Source: Batkoa obscura (taxonomy: Eukaryota > Entomophthoromycota > Entomophthoromycetes > Entomophthorales > Batkoaceae). Taken from it: a stretch of 35,000 bases of DNA. The stretch covers positions 1 through 35,000 of the forward strand of contig JASVEC010000146.1 in NCBI GenBank assembly GCA_030770535.1. The letters are read 5' to 3'. Position numbers and translations under genes: made by a program. The notes beneath the pieces were generated by a model, which was not told the DNA's origin, did not search any database, and worked only from the letters and a program-made list of their open reading frames with translations. Positions within the stretch are counted from its first letter, which is position 1; every line of letters begins with the position of its first letter. Shown here one piece after another: positions 1 to 9,637 of the stretch.

Positions 1-1022
1 TCCCTAACCCTAACCCTAACCCTAACCCTAACCCTAACCCTAACCCTAACCCTAACCCTAACCCTAACCCTAACCCTAACCCTAACCCTAACCCTAACCC
101 TAACCCTAACCCTAACCCTAACCCTAACCCTAACCCTAACCCTAACCCTAACCCTAACCCTAACCCTAACCCTAACCCTAACCCTAACCCTAACCCTAAC
201 CCTAACCCTAACCCTAACCCTAACCCTAACCCTAACCCTAACCCTAACCCTAACCCTAACCCTAACCCTAACCCTAACCCTAACCCTAACCCTAACCCTA
301 ACCCTAACCCTAACCCTAACCCTAACCCTAACCCTAACCCTAACCCTAACCCTAACCCTAACCCTAACCCTAACCCTAACCCTAACCCTAACCCTAACCC
401 TAACCCTAACCCTAACCCTAACCCTAACCCTAACCCTAACCCTAACCCTAACCCTAACCCTAACCCTAACCCTAACCCTAACCCTAACCCTAACCCTAAC
501 CCTAACCCTAACCCTAACCCTAACCCTAACCCTAACCCTAACCCTAACCCTAACCCTAACCCTAACCCTAACCCTAACCCTAACCCTAACCCTAACCCTA
601 ACCCTAACCCTAACCCTAACCCTAACCCTAACCCTAACCCTAACCCTAACCCTAACCCTAACCCTAACCCTAACCCTAACCCTAACCCTAACCCTAACCC
701 TAACCCTAACCCTAACCCTAACCCTAACCCTAACCCTAACCCTAACCCTAACCCTAACCCTAACCCTAACCCTAACCCTAACCCTAACCCTAACCCTAAC
801 CCTAACCCTAACCCTAACCCTAACCCTAACCCTAACCCTAACCCTAACCCTAACCCTAACCCTAACCCTAACCCTAACCCTAACCCTAACCCTAACCCTA
901 ACCCTAACCCTAACCCTAACCCTAACCCTAACCCTAACCCTAACCCTAACCCTAACCCTAACCCTAACCCTAACCCTAACCCTAACCCTAACCCTAACCC
1001 TAACCCTAACCCTAACCCTAAC
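1..1022. repeat. Telomere, (CCCTAA)n
   Basis: About 170 uninterrupted copies of CCCTAA fill the left end, so the chromosome terminus is at position 1 and the G-rich TTAGGG strand is the minus strand read outward. I see no variant repeats. The array stops abruptly at CCCTAAC followed by unrelated AT-rich DNA, without the degenerate telomere-like transition found at many chromosome ends. Confidence 0.99.
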
Positions 1023-1347
1023 TTCTATAATATTTAATTTTTTTTTAATTGAACAACCTTAGTACAAGTTAAAATTTAACAAATTTAATCTCTTTTTTTG
1101 CAACAATTAACTTCAATAATAAAAATTAATCTTTGTCTTTTTATTTCTTTTCATTATTTTGAATTAAAAGAATTTTACTATAAATTTTATTATATCTATT
1201 TTATATTTGATTTTATTCTTTATTCTTTATTCTTTATTATATTAATTTATTGATTTATTAAATAATATAATATATACTTTTCATAAAGAATAATTTTATA
1301 ACAATTTATATAACTGAAATAAACCTAAATTAATAAAAACACTATAT
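1023..1347. other. AT-rich telomere-adjacent spacer, no gene
   Basis: This is 325 bp of almost pure A/T. The only structure I see is a short tandem run of about four TTTATTC units at 1210-1239. No ORF, RNA gene or known repeat end was seen. Confidence 0.6.
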
Positions 1348-1443
1348 GGGATGTTTTTTTGATTTCATTATTTTTCCAGTTTTTAAACGCTATTTGAGTG
1401 GAAAGATTCTTGGTAAAATTCTTAAATAAAAAAATAAATCCCC
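1348..1443 (+). mobile_element. GGGG-MITE, first of a tandem trio
   Basis: A foldback element about 96 bp long, starting GGGATG and ending ATCCCC, with the family core AAGCGC-like TTTAAACGC...GAGTGG. ATAT lies on both sides (1344-1347 and 1444-1447), matching a 4-bp target duplication. The right ATAT also serves as the left flank of the next MITE. Confidence 0.85.
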
Positions 1444-1447
1444 ATAT

Positions 1448-1536
1448 GGAGATGTATTTTTTTAAAATTTTACTGATGGCTTTTCCATTCAAATAATGCT
1501 TAAAAGATGGAAAAAGTAATAAAGTAAAACATCCCC
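1448..1536 (-). mobile_element. GGGG-MITE, second of the trio, reversed
   Basis: Reverse-orientation copy from GGAGATG to CATCCCC, 89 bp. It is bounded by ATAT at 1444-1447 and 1537-1540, and both are shared with neighbouring MITEs. Confidence 0.85.
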
Positions 1537-1540
1537 ATAT

Positions 1541-1637
1541 GGATATATATTTTTGTGTTTAAGAATTTCACTACGAATTTTTCTGCTTAAATAGTGCTTA
1601 AAAGATCGAAAAAGTAACGAAGCCAAAAAAACACCAC
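1541..1637 (-). mobile_element. GGGG-MITE, third of the trio, degraded right end
   Basis: Reverse-orientation copy beginning GGATATAT and ending near CACCAC. Its left flank is the ATAT that closes the second copy. The right target duplication is no longer recognisable. Confidence 0.75.
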
Positions 1638-1644
1638 TGTATAA

Positions 1645-1905
1645 TAAGTTACAAACTATACAAAATAAAAGATATTATCATAAAACTTATACAAACTACT
1701 ATAAAAATTAATAATTTTGTTAAATAATATGGTTAAAAACAATTCAATTAAAAAGTTTCAAATTGTTATATTAAAAAAATTGTTTTAGTTAAATGGGTAT
1801 ATACATAAAATATGATAACGACTACTTTTTATTATAATTGTTAGATATAGACACCAAAATATAAAAATAACTTTTAATAGTAAAAAAGATTATTTTATGT
1901 TTGAA
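1645..1905 (-). repeat. Old fragment of the TGTG...CACA repeat
   Basis: Strongly diverged stretch that aligns by eye to the interior of the roughly 460-bp TGTG repeat (compare 4985-5190 and the reverse copy at 3173-3636). Shared landmarks are the AAAGATATTATCATAAAA and TCAATTAAAAAG blocks. It is a fossil with unclear ends. Confidence 0.4.
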
Positions 1906-1954
1906 TTTAAATAAAAAATTACCAGTTAATTATATTTAAAATTAAACATACAAT

Positions 1955-2415
1955 TGTGAAATATTGCTATGTCAGCCCCATGGTTAATTATATCATAATA
2001 ATCGCCTAAGCCGTCGTGTTCTCGACTATAGAGACAATTAGTCCCATGCTCTTAGTTTGATTTGCTATGAGAATTTCTAGCTCCATCCCAAAGAATATTA
2101 TCTTCTGATTTTGATATTTATACTTTTCAGAGTATAAAAGAGTTTACAGAGTATAGTAGCTCGAGACTTTTTAACTGAATTATTCCTTGATATCTCGTAA
2201 ATTTAATAAATCCACTAAGTTTACTCAATAGTATTTTACATCCATTTTACATTATTATTATATATTCTACATGTCTTACATAGTGTAACTTATTACTTGC
2301 TATTCTTCAGATTCAAGTCTATCTTAGTCACATAAACTAAGACTTTTCGACTTATAGTGTAGTCAACCAAGCAACAACTGTTTTTGACTTCAAACACTGA
2401 GTACCAGATTTCACA
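1955..2415 (+). repeat. TGTG repeat R1 (solo-LTR-like or non-autonomous element)
   Basis: A 461-bp unit from TGTGAAAT to ATTTCACA, flanked by CAAT on both sides (1951-1954 and 2416-2419), which looks like a 4-bp target duplication. The inverted ends are about 12 bp and imperfect. Read on the plus strand, it has a TATAAAAG box near 2136 followed by AATAAA-like sequence, an arrangement also found in LTRs, and it begins TG and ends CA. There is no internal coding region, so I cannot decide between a solo LTR and a short DNA element. Treated as a fossil. Confidence 0.6.
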
Positions 2416-2475
2416 CAATGACTTTCAATAATAAAATTATCTAAAGCCGGCTAGATTAACTGTAAAATAATACTA

Positions 2476-2505
2476 TGTGAAATATCGCTTTGTCAGCTCT
2501 ATAAT
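2476..2505 (+). repeat. Terminal scrap of a TGTG repeat
   Basis: TGTGAAATATCGCTTTGTC and a few more bases match the outer end of the TGTG repeat. The next unit (R2) starts immediately after it in the opposite orientation, which suggests one copy landed next to or inside another. Confidence 0.6.
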
Positions 2506-2906
2506 TGTGAAATATAGTACTCAGTGATTGGAGTTGAAAACAGCTGTTGCTTGGTTGACTACACTATAAGTCGAAAAGTCTTAGTTTATGTGACTAAAAT
2601 AGATGTAACTTATGAAGAAAAGCTTGTAATAGGCTATGGACTATACGAGACAAATATAATAGACAATAATAATGTAAAATGAATGTAAAATACTATTGAG
2701 TAAACTTAGTGGATTTATTAAATTTACGAGATATCAAGGAATAATTCAGTTAAAAAGTCTCGAGCTACTATACTCTGTAAACTCTTTTATACTCTGAAAA
2801 GTATAAATATCAAAATCAGAAGATAATATTCTTTTGAGTGGAGCTAGAAATTCTCATAACAAATCAAAAACAATTAACCATGGGACTGACAAAGCGATAT
2901 TTCACA
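2506..2906 (-). repeat. TGTG repeat R2, inverted relative to R1
   Basis: A 401-bp copy in the opposite orientation to R1, from TGTGAAATATAGTACTCAG to AAAGCGATATTTCACA. With R1 it forms a large inverted pair separated by about 90 bp. Its right end abuts a fragment of Tn-A. Confidence 0.7.
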
Positions 2907-3172
2907 ATAGCTAAGTTAATAAATAGTCAAAGAACAAGTAATTGTAATAATATGTAAAAACTATTATTACTTGTACTATATAGGGATGGTTAACTATAGT
3001 TTTGGGGCTAACCACTCCTTCCCATGCAGCTATTTGTTGGCTTGGCAATATATTAACAATGTAATTATAACATTAAAATAGTTTATTTATTTGATAATAA
3101 ATCTACAATGTTGGTTATAAAGCAATTGATAATAAATATTTCTCAATTAAGTGAAGTTTTTAAAATACAAAA
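2907..3172 (+). mobile_element. Tn-A 3' fragment
   Basis: Matches the non-coding 3' part of Tn-A (compare 10905-11250), including the hairpin-forming CAAGTAA...TTACTTG block and the GGGGCTAAC...CTTCCCATGCAG segment. It skips internally from CTCAATTAA to GAAGTTTTTAAAATAC, so about 130 bp of the parent sequence are missing. TGTG repeat R3 follows directly. Confidence 0.8.
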
Positions 3173-3636
3173 TGTGAAATCTGGTACTCAGGGTTTAGAG
3201 TCAAGAACAGCTATTGCTGGGTTGACTACATTATAAGTCGAAAGGTCTTAGTTTATCTGACTAAGATAGACTTGGATTATGAGGAATAGCACGTAATAGG
3301 TTACAAGCTATATAAGATAGATGGAATAGACAATACTAATGTAAAATCTATGTAAAATACTGTTAAGAAAACTTAGTGGCTTTATTAAATGTTCGAGATA
3401 TCAGGTAATAATTCAGTTAAAAAGCCTCGGACCATTATACTTGTAAACTCTTTTATACTCTGAAAAGTATAAATATCAAAATGAGAAGATAATATTCTTT
3501 TTGGATGGAGCTAGAAATTCTCATAACAAATCAAAATAAGAACATGGGATTGATTTCCTCTGAACTCGAGAACACAACAGCTTAGATGGTTGTTATGCTA
3601 CAATCAATCATGGAGCTGACAAAGCGATGTTTCACA
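3173..3636 (-). repeat. TGTG repeat R3
   Basis: A 464-bp full-length copy in reverse orientation, from TGTGAAATCTGGTACTCAG to TGTTTCACA. No matching flanks are visible. Tn-A 3' DNA lies on its left and Tn-A coding remnant on its right, so the insertion site was rearranged. Confidence 0.7.
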
Positions 3637-3787
3637 CAACTCAGAGTTTATAGAATTTTATAATAAAATAATAAAGGAATGCTAAAGTTTACTATCTATA
3701 ATAATAAATTCAATCAATTAATGGTTTAAAAAAGCAAAAAATAAGAACCAGTAAGTAGAATTATTATCAACTATAGCTCTAATATAT

Positions 3788-3882
3788 GGGGATGTTTTTT
3801 TAGCTTCAGCATTTTTTCTATCTTTTAAGCGCTATTTGAGTAGAAAAATTAGTAAAATTCTTGAATATAAAAATACATTCTC
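3788..3882 (+). mobile_element. GGGG-MITE in the decayed Tn-A copy
   Basis: Forward copy from GGGGATGTTTTTTTAGC to about CATTCTC, preceded by ATAT and followed by ATGT, a mutated duplication. The core AAGCGCTATTTGAGT is intact. Confidence 0.8.
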
Positions 3883-4029
3883 ATGTTTTTTTGATAACTA
3901 TAAAATATTAGTATTGCAGTCTACTATTAAAGATACAAAAAAACAAAAACAAGAAAATTAAAATTACCACATGCAATATTTGCTTAATAACCCAATTATT
4001 TTATCAAGACTTAATAAAGAAAGTAGTAT

Positions 4030-4051
4030 GGGGATGCATTTTTTTAAGAAT
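4030..4051 (-). mobile_element. GGGG-MITE end fragment
   Basis: Only the first 20 or so bases of a reverse-orientation MITE remain (GGGGATGCATTTTTTTAAGA). Confidence 0.5.
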
Positions 4052-4225
4052 ATAGCAAGAAAACAAATTTATACAATATGTATGTCTATTACATAGTTAA
4101 AAATATTTAAGAATAAAACAAAAATAAGAAAGTTTTTACATTAATACTTAAAAAGACATATTTGGTAGCATTATTAAAAAATTAAGTAATAAAAATTATC
4201 ATATAATTTTAGACTTTAATAAGAT

Positions 4226-4274
4226 ATAAAAATAAAAATAAAAATAAAAATAAAAATAAAAATAAAAATAAAAA
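4226..4274. repeat. (TAAAAA)n microsatellite
   Basis: About eight tandem hexamers of TAAAAA inside the decayed transposase gene, just after the first-aspartate block. Replication slippage in an A-rich codon run is the simplest origin. Confidence 0.9.
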
Positions 4275-4359
4275 CAAGTCTAATAAATTTAGACTATTAT
4301 AATAAATAAGCTCTATATTGGTATTAAAGTGTGGTATACTATATCAATAAATAATAAGA

Positions 4360-4402
4360 TGGGAACATATTTTTATGTTTAAGAATTTTACTAAAAAATT
4401 AT
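4360..4402 (-). mobile_element. GGGG-MITE fragment, 5' part
   Basis: Reverse-orientation start of a MITE: GGGAACATATTTTTATG followed by TTTAAGAATTTTACTAA, then divergent sequence. Confidence 0.5.
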
Positions 4403-4574
4403 AATTTAGTATAGCAGGAAACTATTTGATTAGTTTAATATTTAAAAAGTTTATAAGAATTACAGAAAAAAGATAGTTGATAGTTGATGGATATTTTAAA
4501 TATTTTATAACAGAAAGATAGTTTTTAAAGCATTAGGTAAACTAAAAAAGCATCCAAATAATCTCAGAATTTGA

Positions 4575-4645
4575 GATTTTTATTAATAATTTTTTCATTT
4601 AAATAGTACTTAAGAAATGTAAAAAGTGTGAAACCAAAAAAACAA
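4575..4645 (-). mobile_element. GGGG-MITE fragment, 3' part
   Basis: Degraded reverse-orientation body (TTAATAATTTTTTCATTTAA, then AATAGTACTTAAG and AAACCAAAAAAAC). It may be the other half of the piece at 4360 or a separate insertion. Confidence 0.5.
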
Positions 4646-4924
4646 ATATAAAGAAAATAATAAAAATACAGAGTATTAAAGAGTATTTATATTTTGTTAA
4701 ACTTGATAATAAACAACATTATTATCCAGTATCTGACAGATTAAAAAAAAGTGATGTAATTTCAATTAAAGTCATAGTCTAGAAAATAAAAAAATAAAAA
4801 ATAAAAAATTTACTAAGTAATTCAGTAAATCATAGAAGTTTATTAAATATTGATATTATTTAAAGTATTAATAGTTAATAAATAGTCAAAGAGCGAATAG
4901 TTATAATAATTATAAGATTAGTGT

Positions 4925-5275
4925 TTAATAATTAGAGTCAAAAGCAGCTTTTACTTAATCAATTAGTCGTAAGCCAAAAAAATTTAGTTTATGTAATCAA
5001 AATAGAAGATATTATCATAAAATATCATAAAATTTAATAGCTTTATTAAAGACATAATACCAGCAAATAGTTCAATTAAAAAGCTTCAAATCATTATATT
5101 AGATTTTTTTAATATTTATATTTAAACTGGGTAGAGCTGTATACAAAAAACATGATAACAGTTATAATTATTTGTTATAGTTACCAAGTATAGATATTAA
5201 AATGAAGAGATGATGCTTTTTGCAATTAGGAATTCTCACAACAAGTCAAAAATAGAGAACCCTGAATTGATTGTA
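4925..5275 (-). repeat. Decayed TGTG repeat R4
   Basis: Diverged reverse-orientation copy of the TGTG repeat. It starts within the block AGAGTCAAAAGCAGC (compare 3208 onward) and ends near TTGATTGTACCATA. It is a fossil with both ends blurred. Confidence 0.5.
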
Positions 5276-5343
5276 CCATATAAATTATATTCAAATTAGC
5301 TATAAGACTGCAACTAGTTTTATAAACAAATGAATTATTATAT

Positions 5344-5441
5344 GGGGCTGTTTTTTTTAGTTTCATTATTTTTCCATTTTTTAAGCGCTATTTATGTGGA
5401 AAAATTGTCAGTAAAATTCTTAAATACAAAAATACATCCCC
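5344..5441 (+). mobile_element. GGGG-MITE, TATGTGG subfamily, 98 bp
   Basis: Starts GGGGCTGTTTTTTTTAG and ends TACATCCCC, with ATAT on both sides (5340-5343 and 5442-5445). It carries the diagnostic variant TATTTATGTGG in the core and by eye is almost identical to the copies at 26242-26339 and 31498-31595. A stop-free reading frame crosses it, but that reflects MITE composition rather than a gene. Confidence 0.9.
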
Positions 5442-5529
5442 ATATTATAATTAATTTTAGAACTAATAGACCAATATTTTACATAATAAGCAAAAATATT
5501 ATTTGTATTAATTATGTTGTACAAAAATG

Positions 5530-5588
5530 ACCAATTATAGTTCTAAAGCTAACTACTCTTTTTTATCCAGTTATTAACTTAATAATAT
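5530..5588 (+). mobile_element. Small Tn-A 3' scrap
   Basis: CCAATTATAGTTCTAAAGC and CTAACTACTC match the Tn-A 3' region near 11090-11130. The next MITE is inserted at its right end. Confidence 0.45.
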
Positions 5589-5686
5589 AGGGATGTTTTT
5601 TTGACTTCATTACTTTTCCCATCTTTTAAGCGCTATTTGAATGGAAAAATTATTAGTAAAATTATTAAATATAAAAACACACTCCT
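5589..5686 (+). mobile_element. GGGG-MITE, 98 bp
   Basis: Forward copy from AGGGATG to ACTCCT, with ATAT at 5585-5588 and 5687-5690. The core is AAGCGCTATTTGAATGG. Confidence 0.85.
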
Positions 5687-6253
5687 ATATTTATATATTT
5701 AATTTAAGAGAGAAATATATATTTTATGAATAAAATTATTTAATTCTGCAAATTTTTCGACTTTTTTTATAAGCTTATTAAAAAAACTATTAATAGATTT
5801 GCAACATGGTTATAAAATTATATGGGGTTGCCTGAATTAGTTTCATTATTTTATCCAATTTTTGAAAAATTTTGTATTTTAAAAACTTCGCTTAAAATTC
5901 TATAAAATCACATCTTTTATTAAAACAAAAGTACCCAAACACAGTTCTAAATCATTCTATTATAGCTCATACTGTAAGTTAGTTGAATTTCTACTAGATC
6001 TTAAATACATGTTCTTATAAAGCTTAATTGAGAAATATTTATTATCAACTGCTTTATAACCAACATTGTAGATTTATTATCAAATAAATAAACTATTTTA
6101 ATGTTATAATTACATTGTTAATATATTCCCAAGTCAACAAATGGCTGCATGGGAAGGAGTAGTTAGCCCCAAAACTATAGTTAACCATCCCTAGATAGTA
6201 CAAGTAATAATAGTTTTTACATATTATTACAGTTACTTGTTCTTTGACTATTT

Positions 6254-6352
6254 GGGAGTGTTTTTTTTGGCTTCATTACTTTTTCCATCTTTTAAGCGCT
6301 ATTTGAGTGGAAAAATTATTAGTAAAATTCTTAAATACAAAAATACATCCCC
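6254..6352 (+). mobile_element. GGGG-MITE in the A1 3' region
   Basis: A 99-bp MITE from GGGAGTG to CATCCCC with ATTT flanks (AAAT on the coding strand). A4 and A6 have the empty site, reading TTAATAAATAGTCAAAG. A1, A2 and A3 share this insertion. Confidence 0.92.
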
Positions 6353-6377
6353 ATTTATTAACTTAGCTATTAATAAC

Positions 6378-8186
6378 CTAAGTAATCCTAACATTTAACA
6401 ATCTATTTCTATCATTCAACAAACTACTTACTTGTTTAGTAAATATCGAAATTTTTAAATTCTCTGTTATCTTTGTAAGGTAAGCTGGGACTGATGTTTT
6501 AATTTTTCTATTCTCTATAGACTTTATAACTTTAATTGGAACTATATCGCTTTTTTTTGATGTATCAGATACTGGATAACAATGTAGTTTATTGTTATGT
6601 TTAATAAAGTGTAAACACTTCTTTAATGCCTTTTGGGTCTCTATTATTCTTTTTGTATTTTTGTTTCTTTTATACTTTTTAAAAATTATATCTGTTTTCC
6701 CATTATTAACAGTCGAGTTATTAATTTTATTATGCTCGCAAATAAAAGCCTCAAATCTTGAAATTAATTGATCGATATCTTCTATTTTACCTAACGCTTC
6801 AAAACTACTTTTCCATTTTGAAAGGTTCCCAAAATGTCCATCAATTATGCTTTTTCCATGATGCTCAGCAAAAAAATTAAAATTAACATTCAAACTACTA
6901 TTTATTTTATGAATTTCTTTAAACATATAGTGTAGAAACTCTTGGGATCTAAAATGATTTCCTGTATCTGCCCATATATTAATTTTTGTAAACTTTTTAA
7001 ATAGAAGCTCTGTAGAGATCAAATTGATTAAACAATCTCTTGCATATGGGGCTGTTTTTTTTAGTTTCATTATTTTTCCATTTTTTAAGCGCTGTTTGAG
7101 TGGAAGATTATAGTAAAATTCTTAAACAAAAAAGCACATCCCCATATGCTGAATCATGATTCAATATTTCAGATAAATAATCAAAGTAAACTTTGCCTAT
7201 TGTTTTATCATCTTTTAAATATAGAACACTAAAATCTAATACTGATATAGCTTGTTTATTATAATGATCTAGATTTATTGAATCTGGTCTTGTCCCTATT
7301 TCCATATTTTGTTTAAAATCTAAAACTATTATACAACTTTTGTTATTTAATTTTTTAATAGTTTCATTAAATGTGTTTTTTTGACTATCAACACAGAGTT
7401 TATGTAATTTGTATAATTTTTCTTCTTCGTTGAAAATTTCTTCTATCTCTGCTTTGCTTTTTGCTATATTTATTTTATTTTCAAATAACTTTTTTCTAAC
7501 TGTATACTGGGTACATATATTACATAATAGATCCGTTTTTCTTGCTGGATTTTTGAAATTACTTGGTATACATTTAAAGAACGTTGACCTAGCTACTACT
7601 TTATCTCTTAGATCATTAAAATATTTACTATATATCATTCTTCTACTTTTATTTAATATATATATATTATCTGATGAATATTTACTATCGTTATTTTTTT
7701 TATTAAATCTTGATGAAATAGTTGAATCATTTAGTAAATATTGTATAATAGTTTCAATTTAGTCATCTTTAATTTTTTTGTATTTTTAATAATAGGCTTT
7801 AATGCTGATATTTTATTATTATTACTTATTTTTGAATAATCATATTGATTTCTATTTATATTAAACCCAAAACTCTTACATTCATCAAAAGAATATACTG
7901 AAGCTATAGTTGATAATAACGCTACTTGTTGATTTTTATTTCCTATTTCCTTTAAAGCACTAATTTTATATATTGTTTGATTAAGTTTATTATTATCGAT
8001 AGTAAACTTTGATAGTGTATCTTTTGTTTGTTTTGTTTTATTATAAAATTCCATAAACCTTAGGTTGTTATAAGTAGCTCTTAAAATTGATGTAAATGAA
8101 TTACAATGTTTATATTGTGTACTCCTCCCTATTGTATTGAAGTTTTCAAAAATTCCATTTCGAAGTTTAGTTATGAAAGTTTGCAT
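6378..8186 (-). pseudogene. Tn-A transposase, copy A1, three open segments
   Basis: Minus-strand transposase relic with the same three segments as A2 and 100% identical predicted proteins: N-terminal 151 codons (8186-7731), central 176 codons (7638-7108) and C-terminal 230 codons (7070-6378). The first break is a one-base loss in an A-run near codon 139, since A4 and A6 keep the frame there. The second is the MITE at 7048-7143, which supplies the stop of the central segment and the ATG of the last. Key residues are described under A2. Confidence 0.85.
7048..7143 (+). mobile_element. GGGG-MITE inside the A1 transposase (site 1)
   Basis: A 96-bp MITE inserted at GCATATGC, with ATAT on both sides. 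The uninterrupted site is visible in A6 near 31374-31385. The insertion is shared by A1-A4. Confidence 0.95.
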
Positions 8187-8683
8187 TTTATTTTTATTTC
8201 AACAAAAAATAAAGTCAAATAAAGTCAAATAAGTGTATTTATATAATTATGTATTTATATAATTATATAATCATATAGTTATATATTATATATCTGTTAA
8301 ATATCTAATAGAACTAACATAAAATATATAGTTAGGAAAATTAGCTATTTAAGAAAAGGAAACAATTAAAATAAGTTTTAAATAGAGACATTTAATTTTA
8401 GGCTTTTTAGATTTAACCGTTATATTGAACACAAACTTGGAATTTTAAATTTGGATTAATTTCTAAGTAGATTCTGAAACCAATTAGGACAGCCCCATAT
8501 ATATATTTAAATTTTAAAATTTTACAATGCTTAAAATATTTGATCATAAATAATTTATTCATTTATAATTAATTTATTTTATAATAATAGCCTCAAATTA
8601 ATAAAAATTTAAAAAAACAGTACTTCAATTACTATAGGTTTTAAATAAAGAGCTATATTTAACTTTGATTCAGCTTACAATAC

Positions 8684-8783
8684 GGGGATGTTTTTCCATG
8701 TTTAAGAATTCTACTAACAACCTTTCCACTCAAGTAGCGCTTGAAAAATGGAAAAAAAATGAAATCAAAAAAACACCACCACC
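8684..8783 (-). mobile_element. GGGG-MITE between A1 and A2
   Basis: A 100-bp reverse copy, GGGGATGTTTTTCC to CACC. Its left flank is ATAC and its right flank is ATAT, and that ATAT is also the left flank of A2, so one of the two inserted at the edge of the other. The remaining spacer, 8497-8683, is AT-rich with no gene visible. Confidence 0.8.
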
Positions 8784-8959
8784 ATATGGGGCTGTCCTAA
8801 TTGATTTTAGAATCTACTTAGAGATTAATCCAAATTTAAAATTCCAAGTTTGTGTTCAATATAACGGTTAAATCTAAAAAGCCTAAAATTAAATGTCTCT
8901 ATTTAAAACTTATTTTAATTGTTTCCTTTTCTTAAATAGCTAATTTTCCTAACTATATA

Positions 8960-9089
8960 TTTTATGTTAGTTCTATTAGATATTTAACAGATATATAATA
9001 TATAACTATATAATTATATAAATACATAATTATATAAATACACTTATTTGACTTTATTTGACTTTATTTTTTGTTGAAATAAAAATAAA
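8960..9089 (+). promoter_or_regulatory. Probable Tn-A leader and promoter region
   Basis: An extremely AT-rich stretch directly upstream of the transposase ATG, with TATATAATATATAACTATA, a duplicated AATTATATAAATACA block and a duplicated TTTGACTTTA block. It is conserved in every copy that keeps the left end. A promoter role is inferred from position and TATA content only. Confidence 0.3.
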
Positions 9090-9545
9090 ATGCAAACTTT
9101 CATAACTAAACTTCGAAATGGAATTTTTGAAAACTTCAATACAATAGGGAGGAGTACACAATATAAACATTGTAATTCATTTACATCAATTTTAAGAGCT
9201 ACTTATAACAACCTAAGGTTTATGGAATTTTATAATAAAACAAAACAAACAAAAGATACACTATCAAAGTTTACTATCGATAATAATAAACTTAATCAAA
9301 CAATATATAAAATTAGTGCTTTAAAGGAAATAGGAAATAAAAATCAACAAGTAGCGTTATTATCAACTATAGCTTCAGTATATTCTTTTGATGAATGTAA
9401 GAGTTTTGGGTTTAATATAAATAGAAATCAATATGATTATTCAAAAATAAGTAATAATAATAAAATATCAGCATTAAAGCCTATTATTAAAAATACAAAA
9501 AAATTAAAGATGACTAAATTGAAACTATTATACAATATTTACTAA
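9090..9545 (+). pseudogene. Tn-A transposase, N-terminal segment (A2, 151 codons)
   Basis: The first open segment of the transposase starts MQTFITKLRNGIFENF at the first ATG after the AT-rich leader. It is Lys/Asn/Ile-rich and basic, with a stretch around residues 25-55 that could be helical and DNA-binding, but I recognise no named domain. In A4 and A6 the same frame continues past this stop as ...RKIKDDQIETIIQYLLND, so the stop here comes from a one-base loss in an A-run near 9500. A3, A4 and A6 carry an alternative allele with DILSKF, QPMYK and RETGNK. Confidence 0.8.
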
Positions 9546-9637
9546 ATGATTCAACTATTTCATCAAGATTTAATAAAAAAAATAACGATAGTAAATATTC
9601 ATCAGATAATATATATATATTAAATAAAAGTAGAAGA

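Larger units (their letters stand above)
3637..4915 (+). pseudogene. Heavily decayed Tn-A copy (transposase remnant)
   Basis: Plus-strand remnant of Tn-A, recognised by colinear blocks of the transposase gene. ORF1 sequence lies around 3650-3780 and 3895-3960. The first-aspartate region (ATAATTTTAGACTTTAATAA) lies near 4203-4222, the block TAAATTTAGACTATTATAAT near 4284, GTTGATGGATATTTT near 4483, and TTATCCAGTATCTGA near 4722. It is interrupted by MITE pieces and a simple repeat, and has stops throughout. It is clearly older than copies A1-A6. Confidence 0.75.
5824..8496 (-). mobile_element. Tn-A copy A1 (complete, minus strand)
   Basis: A 2673-bp element read on the minus strand. Its left end (GGGGCTGTCCTAATTGG) is at 8496 and its right end is at 5824. 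ATAT flanks it at 5820-5823 and 8497-8500. It carries the broken transposase gene (6378-8186) and two nested MITEs (6254-6352 and 7048-7143). By eye it is almost identical to A2, which faces it head-to-head across 291 bp. The 4-bp duplication and the acidic-triad protein suggest a superfamily with 4-bp duplications such as Sola. That assignment is an inference, and Chapaev-type or an undescribed lineage is possible. Confidence 0.9.

Noticed and set aside
1348-1637. Regular palindromic repeats that might suggest a CRISPR-like array
   Set aside because: Unit length near 98 bp, 4-bp separators instead of spacers, mixed orientation and a eukaryotic telomere: these are MITEs.
5330-5530. 66-codon ORF with hydrophobic start
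   Set aside because: Most of it is the MITE at 5344-5441 read in its open phase; the rest has no motif.
7409-7762. 117-codon plus-strand open frame (repeated antisense in A2 and A3, and longer antisense at 30685-31113)
   Set aside because: Exact antisense of the transposase central segment; its hydrophobic composition is the complement of A-rich codons.
8665-8871. 68-codon ORF between A1 and A2
   Set aside because: It runs through a MITE and the A2 left end; no independent coding signal.
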